DNA of 7,912 nt from Lachnospiraceae bacterium (lineage in GTDB: Bacteria > Bacillota > Clostridia > Lachnospirales > Lachnospiraceae): assembly GCA_009774215.1 (NCBI GenBank), contig VSNH01000145.1, positions 1-7,912 of the forward strand. Reading direction: 5' to 3'. The translations under genes and the position numbers were made by a program. Every line of letters starts with the position of its first letter. Positions within the stretch are counted from its first letter, which is position 1. Below, piece by piece: positions 1-5,587 of the stretch. The notes beneath the pieces are model-generated. The model was given only the letters and a program-made list of their open reading frames with translations. It was not told where the DNA came from and did not search any database.

Positions 1-1324
1 CCGCCACGGGGTTTGCGGCAGGAATGGGCACAGCAGCCGCGTTGATCCCCTCGATCTTCTCCCGCAATGCTTCCGCCTGCCCGCCAAACACCGCATTCTT
101 CAACCCAAGCGCCGCCATGACAGCCCAAAAAAACAGCGCCGCACCGCCAAATCCCACAACGCTGAAATCCAAAAAGAAAACGGGCGAAACCAGAATACAG
201 GGCAGAAGCCACAGCGTAAAATCCTGTTCACGACCTCCCCGTATGAATTCGAATCCCAGAAAAGCTGCCAGCAGGAAAAGAACCGCAAAAAAGGGATACG
301 CCGTCCCGATGGCACCAGACATCCTCGCTTCCATTCCCACAGAAAGATAAGGCGCCATCCATGTCATAAACCCCTGCTCTAAGCTGACGCCGCTGAAGGA
401 CACATCAATCCCGATAGCGCAAAGAAATCCAACCGCACTGCCTGCCAATGTGAGAAACAGACTCCCGACCAGACGTTTCCGTCCGCCGCCGCCACTCATT
501 TTACCGGTAAACAGCCCCGCAAAAAACAGGAACAAAATCAGAAGACCCATTTCCAGATAGCATAATAGTCCCAAAACGATTCCCAAAAACGCTGCTCCCG
601 GCAGACTGCCAAGCCCGCCCTTTCCACCAAGCGATTCCTTCACAAAACTGAGAACAAGCCAAAGTCCCACCGCCAATACCGCCAGCAGCATACACGCAGG
701 ATCAATCACATAAATCTTACGGATAAACACATTGGAAAACGCCAACAGTAAAAGCACCGTGCAGGCAGCGAACCGCCCCGCAGCTTTTCTCACGGCAAGA
801 TAGGCAAACAGCAAAATAAGCAGCTGCAATAAAATCTGAAACAGCATAGCCGCCATCATACTGTTTCCCAAAAAGGAAAAAACGCCCCGGAGACTGCGCA
901 CAAACAAATCGCTCAGCCCGTGCGCCAGCGCCGGACTCTCTGCCCCGGCCCTCACAACCGCCATTTCGTAGTATTCTCCCGGCTCGAAAGAAGGCGCCGA
1001 CTCATAAATTGGCGCCATAAGAAGCCCCTCCCTCAATCTTATGATAAGACCAAAGACAAAGGATACGGAAACGACAAGGGACTCCGCTATCGCAGCTGCA
1101 TGAGCGGATATATGATATTTCTTTCGTATTGCCTGCGAGGACAGCCGAATCCCCAAATAGATGCACAGAAGCAGCGGAAACGGCAGAAATGTACCAAGCG
1201 TTGCGAGCGGTGCCCCCACATAGGATGCATAGATACGGTTTCCTACATAGGCCAAAAGCATCACGCAGACACCCGCGTAAACCGCCCAGAGCACATAATC
1301 AAACCAAGTTTTCCGATATGTCAT
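1..1324 (-). CDS. Polytopic membrane protein, GT-C/PMT-like layout (3' end outside window)
   Basis: Translating the minus strand from the ATG at 1324-1322 gives 441 uninterrupted codons up to the left edge, so the gene is partial at its C-terminus. AGAAGGA (1332-1338) lies 7 bases before the ATG and supports the start. The protein starts MTYRKTWFDY and is very hydrophobic. I see about ten or eleven membrane segments, near residues 9-29, 43-63, 76-97, 150-178, 186-202, 205-228, 243-273 (perhaps two), 285-305, 343-360, 369-387 and 388-408. A non-membrane loop at about 98-135 contains EPGEYYEMAVVRAG. The order of loop, HG-x-x-D region, long helix, charged RK, and then a hydrophobic helix ending in IRKIYVID resembles the N-terminal half of PMT_2/ArnT-type lipid-linked sugar transferases. 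That is inference: no clear DD or DE catalytic pair is visible. The visible end is Ala/Pro-rich. A second in-frame ATG (residue 103, 1016-1018) has AGGGAGGGG six bases upstream and is an alternative, less likely start. It lies 45 bases after metY with no terminator between, so it is probably co-transcribed. Confidence 0.85.
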   Translation of the reverse strand, partial: MTYRKTWFDYVLWAVYAGVCVMLLAYVGNRIYASYVGAPLATLGTFLPFPLLLCIYLGIRLSSQAIRKKYHISAHAAAIAESLVVSVSFVFGLIIRLREGLLMAPIYESAPSFEPGEYYEMAVVRAGAESPALAHGLSDLFVRSLRGVFSFLGNSMMAAMLFQILLQLLILLFAYLAVRKAAGRFAACTVLLLLAFSNVFIRKIYVIDPACMLLAVLAVGLWLVLSFVKESLGGKGGLGSLPGAAFLGIVLGLLCYLEMGLLILFLFFAGLFTGKMSGGGGRKRLVGSLFLTLAGSAVGFLCAIGIDVSFSGVSLEQGFMTWMAPYLSVGMEARMSGAIGTAYPFFAVLFLLAAFLGFEFIRGGREQDFTLWLLPCILVSPVFFLDFSVVGFGGAALFFWAVMAALGLKNAVFGGQAEALREKIEGINAAAVPIPAANPVA

Positions 1325-1331
1325 AATGTTA

Positions 1332-1338
1332 TCCTTCT
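1332..1338 (-). promoter_or_regulatory. Ribosome binding site of the membrane protein gene
   Basis: On the minus strand AGAAGGA is followed after 7 bases by the ATG at 1324. This fixes the start of a gene that has no stop codon in the window, and supports it being real. Confidence 0.7.
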
Positions 1339-1369
1339 CTTCTGAACTGAATACTTATATGGAGAATGC

Positions 1370-2638
1370 CTATGCGAGCGACTGCGAAAGATCCGCAATA
1401 ATGTCGTCGATATGCTCGATCCCCACAGAAAGCCTGATCAGATCGGGCGCTACCCCCGCCTCTTTCAACTGTTCGTCATTCATCTGCCTGTGTGTATGGC
1501 TGGCCGGGTGCAGCACGCTCGTCCTGGCATCCGCCACATGAGTCACAATCGCCGCCAGCTCCAGGCGATCCATCATCTTCGCAGCGGCTTCCCTGCCGCC
1601 CTTCAAGCCAAAGGAAATCACGCCGCAGGTGCCCTTCGGCATATACTTTTTCGCCAGCTCATAGTATTTGTTCCCGGGAAGCCCCGGATAATTCACCCAT
1701 GCCACTTTCTCATGACTCTGCAGAAATTCCGCGCATTTCTGCGCGTTATAGCAGTGTCTCTCCATGCGCAGAGGCAGCGTCTCCAGCCCCACATTCAGCA
1801 AAAATGCATTCTGTGGCGACTGCATCGAGCCGAGATCACGCATCAGCTGGCTCGTCGCCTTTGTGATATAAGCCGCTTTCCCGAACTTTTCCGTATAGAC
1901 GATACCGTGATAGGATTCATCCGGCGTGCACAGCCCTGGAAACTTCTCCGGATAAGCCGCCCAATCAAAATTGCCGGAATCCACGATACAGCCGCCCAAA
2001 GCCATCGCATGTCCGTCCATGTATTTCGTGGTGGAGTGGGTCACGATATCCGCGCCCCACTTGAAAGGATTACAATTAATCGGCGTAGCAAACGTATTGT
2101 CCACAATCAAAGGCACCTGATGGGCATGGGCCAGCTTCGCGAATTTCTCTATGTCCAGCACTACCAGCGCGGGGTTCGCGATGGTCTCTGCAAACACACA
2201 TTTTGTATGATCCCGGAAAGCCTTTTCCAGCTCCTCTGCCGGCGCGTCAGGATCCACCACCGTGCATTCGATTCCCATCTTCTTCATGGTACAAGTGATC
2301 AGGTTAAAACTGCCGCCGTAAACCGTGGAGCTCATCACCACATGATCTCCCGCCTCACAGATATTGAAGACGGCGTAGTGGTTCGCCGCCTGTCCCGAGG
2401 AGGTGAGCATAGCCGCCACGCCGCCCTCCAGCTCACAGATCTTCTGCGCCACACAGTCATTGGTCGGATTCTGCATTCGGGAGTAAAAATACCCGCTCTC
2501 CTCCAGGTCAAAAAGCCGTCCCATCTGCTCGGAGCTCTCGTACTTAAAAGTCGTGCTCTGGTAGATCGGGAGCACCCTCGGCTCCCCGTTCTTCGGTTTC
2601 CATCCCGACTGTATGCATATTGTCTCTTTTTTATACAT
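1370..2638 (-). CDS. metY: O-acetylhomoserine sulfhydrylase (aminocarboxypropyltransferase), MetY
   Basis: This is a 422-residue cytosolic enzyme of the Cys/Met-metabolism PLP family (fold type I). MetY enzymes combine O-acetyl-L-homoserine with sulfide to give homocysteine and acetate, the direct sulfhydrylation route to methionine. Visible family marks are LPIYQSTTF (about 23-31), the YSRMQNPT motif (52-59) that binds the PLP phosphate of the neighbouring subunit, SSGQAA (80-85), STVYGG with the ring-stacking Tyr107, VDNTFATP with Asp180 facing the pyridine nitrogen, and HSTTKYMDGH with the Schiff-base Lys205. The C-terminus has the usual HPASHTHRQM and LIRLSVGIEH stretches. The length and insertions fit MetY rather than the shorter cystathionine lyases and synthases, but substrate choice between acetyl- and succinyl-homoserine cannot be proved from sequence. 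An open frame extends 18 codons upstream, but the ATG at 2638 has GGAGGG seven bases before it and is preferred. It follows yebC by 117 structured bases. Confidence 0.93.
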   Translation of the reverse strand: MYKKETICIQSGWKPKNGEPRVLPIYQSTTFKYESSEQMGRLFDLEESGYFYSRMQNPTNDCVAQKICELEGGVAAMLTSSGQAANHYAVFNICEAGDHVVMSSTVYGGSFNLITCTMKKMGIECTVVDPDAPAEELEKAFRDHTKCVFAETIANPALVVLDIEKFAKLAHAHQVPLIVDNTFATPINCNPFKWGADIVTHSTTKYMDGHAMALGGCIVDSGNFDWAAYPEKFPGLCTPDESYHGIVYTEKFGKAAYITKATSQLMRDLGSMQSPQNAFLLNVGLETLPLRMERHCYNAQKCAEFLQSHEKVAWVNYPGLPGNKYYELAKKYMPKGTCGVISFGLKGGREAAAKMMDRLELAAIVTHVADARTSVLHPASHTHRQMNDEQLKEAGVAPDLIRLSVGIEHIDDIIADLSQSLA

Positions 2639-2645
2639 GACATTT

Positions 2646-2651
2646 CCCTCC
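2646..2651 (-). promoter_or_regulatory. Ribosome binding site of metY
   Basis: GGAGGG on the minus strand, 7 bases before the ATG at 2638, decides the metY start over the 18-codon upstream extension. The extension would be translated from leader hairpin sequence that shows no similarity to MetY. Confidence 0.75.
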
Positions 2652-2663
2652 GATTCGTTGCAG

Positions 2664-2687
2664 AAAATGCCGCTTTTCAGGCATTCT
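2664..2687 (-). other. Hairpin just upstream of the metY ribosome binding site
   Basis: On the minus strand AGAATGCC pairs with GGCATTTT across an 8-base loop (TGAAAAGC). The stem is 8 bp including one G-U pair. Only four T follow, and they form part of the stem, so as an intrinsic terminator it would be weak. It ends 12 bases before GGAGGG and could act as an attenuator, a translational control element, or nothing. Its 5' arm also belongs to an 11-base inverted repeat whose other copy overlaps the metY stop codon. Confidence 0.45.
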
Positions 2688-2690
2688 CCC

Positions 2691-2756
2691 ACGTGAGACT
2701 TAGAACTTCTCCGCGAAACAGCCTCTGCTGCGAGCGGTTGGAAGTTCTTCTCACGT
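2691..2756 (-). repeat. Long nested inverted repeat between yebC and metY
   Basis: The arms are 2741-2756 and 2691-2709. ACGTGAGA pairs with TCTCACGT and AGAACTTC with GAAGTTCT, giving 16 paired bases interrupted only by a 3-base bulge (2699-2701). Inside, on the minus strand, CCGC pairs with GCGG and CAGC with GCTG around an AGAG loop. The repeat starts at the last base of the yebC stop codon. No T-run follows on either strand, so it is not a standard terminator. It could be an mRNA-stabilising or processing structure, a dispersed REP-like palindrome, or a regulatory leader for metY. The pairing is seen directly; the role is unknown. Confidence 0.7.
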
Positions 2757-3481
2757 TATGCCCAGTTGTGGTATACCGCCTGCACGTCATCGTCATCCTC
2801 CAGCAGATCCAGCGTCTTCTGCAGGTTCTTGATGGCCCCCTCGTCCGTCAGCTCCACCCATGTCTGCGGAATCATCGTTACCTCGGAGGAAATCGGCGTT
2901 ATTCCCGCCTCCTTCAAGGCCGCGTCCACCTCGCTCCACTGGTCGGGATCGGTGTAAACCTCATAGCTGTCTTCCTCCTCGGAGAAATCCTCCGCGCCCG
3001 CGTCCAAAGCCGTCATCATCAGATCGTCCGCGTCCATGTCGCACTCTTCCTTGTCGATGATGATAAGCCCCTTCTTATCAAACATAAAGGAGACACAGCC
3101 CTGTGTGCCGATGCTGCCGTTACCCTTGGTAAAGGCGCTTCTCACGTTGGCGGCCGTCCGATTGGTATTGTCCGTCAGGGCATCCACGATAATGGCAACG
3201 CCGTTCGGACCGTAGCCTTCGTAAGTGACATACTTATAATCCACGTTTCCGCCTTCGCCGGCTGCCTTCTTGATGCCCCTGTCAATGGTATCGTTCGGCA
3301 TGTTATTTGCTTTCGCCTTGGCAATCACCTGCGCCAGCTTAAAATTGTTCGCCGGATCCGGACCGCCCTCCTTCACCGCCACAGCAATTTCTCTGCCGAT
3401 GATGGTAAAAATCTTGCCCTTCGCCGCGTCATTCTTCTCCTTCTTGTGCTTGATATTCGCAAATTTTGAATGTCCTGACAT
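2756..3481 (-). CDS. yebC: YebC/PmpR/TACO1 family protein
   Basis: This is a 241-residue cytosolic protein, full length for the family. It opens with the signature MSGHSKFANIKHKKEKND and a Lys-rich helical domain (to about residue 75) holding GKIFTIIGREI and KLAQVIAKAKANNMP. Then come GYGPNGVAIIVDALTDN (about 109-125), NRTAANVRSAF, GSIGTQGCVSFMF, an acidic stretch (about 146-180), and the characteristic end LEDDDDVQAVYHNWA. Family members have been described as DNA-binding transcriptional regulators (PmpR) and, for YebC and mitochondrial TACO1, as factors that help translation through difficult sequences such as proline runs. Which role applies here cannot be read from sequence. The first ATG fits: AAAGGA (3492-3497) lies 10 bases upstream. 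It sits 104 bases after the CorC-like gene, in the same orientation, with no clear terminator between, so shared transcription is likely. Confidence 0.95.
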   Translation of the reverse strand: MSGHSKFANIKHKKEKNDAAKGKIFTIIGREIAVAVKEGGPDPANNFKLAQVIAKAKANNMPNDTIDRGIKKAAGEGGNVDYKYVTYEGYGPNGVAIIVDALTDNTNRTAANVRSAFTKGNGSIGTQGCVSFMFDKKGLIIIDKEECDMDADDLMMTALDAGAEDFSEEEDSYEVYTDPDQWSEVDAALKEAGITPISSEVTMIPQTWVELTDEGAIKNLQKTLDLLEDDDDVQAVYHNWA

Positions 3482-3533
3482 CTTCTTTCCATCCTTTCCA
3501 AAGCTTCTGTATGTTTTGATTGCTCTATCTGCA

Positions 3534-3553
3534 AATCCGCCATATGGCAGATT
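3534..3553 (-). other. Short hairpin between the CorC-like gene and yebC
   Basis: On the minus strand AATCTGCC and GGCGGATT pair over 8 bp (one G-U) around an ATAT loop. No T-run follows, so it is not a normal terminator. An alternative stem, ATCTGC with GCAGAT, overlaps it. It lies about midway between the stop of the CorC-like gene and the yebC start and may only mark the mRNA spacer. Confidence 0.35.
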
Positions 3554-3585
3554 CCGTTTCTTTTTTGTCTGCTCCTCCTGACAGA

Positions 3586-4974
3586 TTACGCCTCCGTCCC
3601 TTCCCTGTCCTTTCTTGCAGACACGCTCTGGATCATATGATCCTTCACCTCCATAATGCGGAAGGTATAGCCACTGTAAGTAAACTCGAAATCTTCCCCC
3701 TCCTCGGGGATGTGCTCCAATCTTGAGATCACGAAACCGTTCACCGTATCAAAGGGCTCATCCTCAAAGGAAATCTGCAGCTTCTCTTCCAGCTCCTCCA
3801 GCGGCATCATGCCCTGAATCACATAATGATCCGTTCCGCTCTCTTTGATATAAGTCGCGTCCTCGTCGTACTCATCCTGAATGTTACCGACGATCTCTTC
3901 CAAAATATCCTCCAGCGCCACCAGCCCGGCCGTCTGCCCGTACTCGTCGATGACGATGACCATCTGTATCTTTTCCTTCTGCATCACCTGAAAGAGATCG
4001 TTGATCTTACGTTTCTCCGTGATAAACCGCGGTTCCCGCAAAAGCCCCTTGATCTTGCCGATGGGACGGTTACGCATCTTTTCGTTCATCTGCATCCGCA
4101 TCACGTCCTTCAAGTGCAGGATGCCGATGATATGGTCTATGGTTTCATCGTAGACGGGAAAACGGCTGTTGTGCGCCTCCACGATGAAGGCCGCCGCCTC
4201 CTGCAGCGTCATGGTGCAGTCCATGGCGATCAGATTGTTGCGGTTAATCATAATATCCTTGGCTTCCTTGTCCCCATACTCAAAGATATTCGTAATCATT
4301 TCCGCCTCGCTGGCATGGAGAATGCCCTGCTCATGGCCGACGCTCACCATAGAGAGGATTTCCTCCTCCGTCACATCCTCCCTGTCATCCGCGTCCCGCA
4401 CGCCGAACAGATGCAGAACCGTCTTTGACGAGACAAAGATCAGGCTGCTGAACGGCGATACGACCCGCACATAGTAATAAAACGGATTCACCAGCGCGTG
4501 AAGCCATTTGTCCGGATGCTTCGCCGCCGCCTTCTTCGGCACCATGACGCCGATCGTCATAATTATGTACAGAAGAAAAATCGTTACAAGGAATGGCACC
4601 GCCACCGCCACCGCCTGCATCTGCCACCCGGAGGGGGCACCGAAACGTGCGCGTACCTGATCCGATACCAAAAAGGAAAAATATCTGTTCAGCCGGTACA
4701 GAATAAACGCACCCAGCAGCAGATTGATGGTCACCACCCCGAGCTGTGTCGCCGTAGCATAAGCTGCATGCTGCTCCATCATATAAGCCAGTCTTTCCTG
4801 TTTCTTTTTCTGCTTTGCTGTCTGCTCTTCGGGTTCCTCCCCGCCTGCGCCGTCCTCTCTCTCCGTCCCCCTGCGATTTTGCATTGCCGTGCTGAATCCG
4901 TAAAAAACCATCTCCAGAATCAGCATGAACACAAACCACAGGATGCTGTTACCGCCCGAGCCGCCGTCTTCCAT
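3586..4974 (-). CDS. CNNM/CorC-type membrane protein (DUF21, CBS pair, CorC_HlyC domain)
   Basis: This 462-residue inner-membrane protein is of the family often labelled hemolysin, TlyC or magnesium/cobalt efflux CorC. Members are thought to export or regulate Mg2+, with the CBS pair sensing nucleotides; 'hemolysin' is a historical label. Visible order: a DUF21 membrane domain (about 1-190) with segments near 11-31, 76-102, 121-145 and 160-190; a charged Glu/Lys-rich loop at about 34-62; a linker VTEEEILSMV (201-210); two CBS repeats (about 225-350, including SRFPVYDETIDHIIGILHLKD and IVIDEYGQTAGLVALEDILEEIVG); and a C-terminal CorC_HlyC domain (about 375-455, with FDTVNGFVISRLEHIPEEG). The membrane domain departs from consensus: GVMVPKK replaces the usual GE-x-x-PK, and the first helix reads YGFSTAM where S-G/A-S-E-T-A-L is common. 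The open frame extends 28 codons upstream, but that stretch contains the promoter, so the ATG at 4974 is chosen. AGGAGG lies an unusually long 15 bases before it. Confidence 0.9.
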   Translation of the reverse strand: MEDGGSGGNSILWFVFMLILEMVFYGFSTAMQNRRGTEREDGAGGEEPEEQTAKQKKKQERLAYMMEQHAAYATATQLGVVTINLLLGAFILYRLNRYFSFLVSDQVRARFGAPSGWQMQAVAVAVPFLVTIFLLYIIMTIGVMVPKKAAAKHPDKWLHALVNPFYYYVRVVSPFSSLIFVSSKTVLHLFGVRDADDREDVTEEEILSMVSVGHEQGILHASEAEMITNIFEYGDKEAKDIMINRNNLIAMDCTMTLQEAAAFIVEAHNSRFPVYDETIDHIIGILHLKDVMRMQMNEKMRNRPIGKIKGLLREPRFITEKRKINDLFQVMQKEKIQMVIVIDEYGQTAGLVALEDILEEIVGNIQDEYDEDATYIKESGTDHYVIQGMMPLEELEEKLQISFEDEPFDTVNGFVISRLEHIPEEGEDFEFTYSGYTFRIMEVKDHMIQSVSARKDREGTEA

Positions 4975-4989
4975 AGTGTTTATTTGTAT

Positions 4990-4997
4990 CCTCCTCC
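4990..4997 (-). promoter_or_regulatory. Ribosome binding site of the CorC-like gene, unusually distant
   Basis: GGAGGAGG on the minus strand is a near-perfect Shine-Dalgarno, but its last base lies 15 bases from the ATG at 4974. No ATG, GTG or TTG in the gene's frame falls closer. A 10-codon open frame (4980-5012) overlaps this site and ends 5 bases before the ATG. Confidence 0.6.
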
Positions 4998-5029
4998 AGT
5001 AATAAATATCATAACTTTTCGACCCTGAT

Positions 5030-5058
5030 ATCATATCAATTATTACTCTGTGTGTCAA
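5030..5058 (-). promoter_or_regulatory. Near-consensus sigma-A promoter of the CorC-like gene
   Basis: Reading the minus strand, TTGACA (5058-5053) is separated by exactly 17 bases (5052-5036) from TATGAT (5035-5030). The -35 is perfect and the -10 matches five of six positions. A start of transcription is expected near 5023, giving a leader of about 50 bases. The promoter lies in the gap after mazF and should drive the CorC-like gene and probably yebC, metY and the membrane protein gene. Confidence 0.8.
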
Positions 5059-5123
5059 ATCGCCCGCCCGAACCGTTCCTTACTTTCATGTTTCCAATAC
5101 AGAATCCGTTTGAAATTCCCATC

Positions 5124-5471
5124 TTATGTACCTGTACCCAGCTCCAGACTGATCATTAGTCCCTCATTGACTGCCCGCATGATATCCGAATCCAGATGGC
5201 AGACTCTGTCCTTGAGTCGCTGCTTATCTATGGTGCGCAGCTGCTCCAAAAGAATGACGGAATCCTTCACCATATCATACTTGCCCGCACTCAACTCTAT
5301 GTGGGTGGGAAGCTTTGCCTTGTTCATCTTCGATGTGATAGCGGCACAGATCACCGTGGGGCTGTGCCTGTTTCCCACATCATTCTGTATAATAAGTACC
5401 GGGCGCACGCCGCCCTGCTCCGACCCAACTACCGGGCGCAGATCCGCATAATAAATATCTCCTCTTCTCAT
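5124..5471 (-). CDS. mazF: MazF/EndoA (PemK-like) mRNA interferase
   Basis: This is a 115-residue toxin-type endoribonuclease, nearly collinear with Bacillus subtilis EndoA (NdoA), which cuts single-stranded mRNA at specific short sequences. It begins MRRGDIYYADLRPVVGSEQGG. The expected active-site residues are present: Arg23 in GGVRPVLIIQND and Thr46 in AAITSK. The body (KLPTHIEL, DSVILLEQLRTIDKQRL) is intact, so the protein should be active. The frame is open for 36 more codons upstream to 5579, but that stretch does not look like MazF. AGGAAG (5481-5486) sits 9 bases before the ATG at 5471, so the short form is chosen. It follows alr by 116 bases. In Bacillus a small CopG-like antitoxin gene lies between alr and the toxin; here none is visible. 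The cleavage sequence cannot be assigned from the protein alone. Confidence 0.94.
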   Translation of the reverse strand: MRRGDIYYADLRPVVGSEQGGVRPVLIIQNDVGNRHSPTVICAAITSKMNKAKLPTHIELSAGKYDMVKDSVILLEQLRTIDKQRLKDRVCHLDSDIMRAVNEGLMISLELGTGT

Positions 5472-5480
5472 TACCTTACA

Positions 5481-5486
5481 CTTCCT
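5481..5486 (-). promoter_or_regulatory. Ribosome binding site of mazF
   Basis: AGGAAG on the minus strand, 9 bases before the ATG at 5471. It decides the start in favour of the 115-residue product and against a GTG start at 5579. Confidence 0.65.
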
Positions 5487-5587
5487 TTGACATTTCGCTA
5501 CTCTCACTGTTTTCCTGTTACCAGCAATAGTATTGCCGTCTTTTTCGGTCGTATACAGGATAATGATACGTTTTTCCACACGCGCGC

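Noticed and set aside
24..1345. Plus-strand frames at 24-350 and 920-1345, and minus-strand short frames at 100-315 and 501-695
   Set aside because: All overlap the continuous 441-codon minus-strand membrane protein frame and have low-complexity or implausible products.
2639..2755. SAM-I (S-box) riboswitch or T-box upstream of metY
   Set aside because: The 117-base leader lacks S-box core elements and a T-box sequence, and is too short for a full S-box plus terminator. The visible stems form a different shape.
1412..3469. A 685-codon open frame on the plus strand antisense to metY and yebC
   Set aside because: It lies opposite two certain genes, its product is an unnatural His/Arg/Leu-rich sequence without family motifs, and it arises because the minus-strand genes rarely use codons whose complement is a stop.
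3506..3534. A promoter for yebC (TTGCAG, 17 bases, TACAGA)
   Set aside because: The spacing fits but the -10 is poor and the -35 overlaps a hairpin. Read-through from the upstream promoter explains expression equally well.
5472..5579. A 36-residue N-terminal extension of MazF, or a small antitoxin in that frame
   Set aside because: The stretch has no resemblance to MazF or RHH antitoxins, and a good ribosome binding site supports the ATG at 5471.
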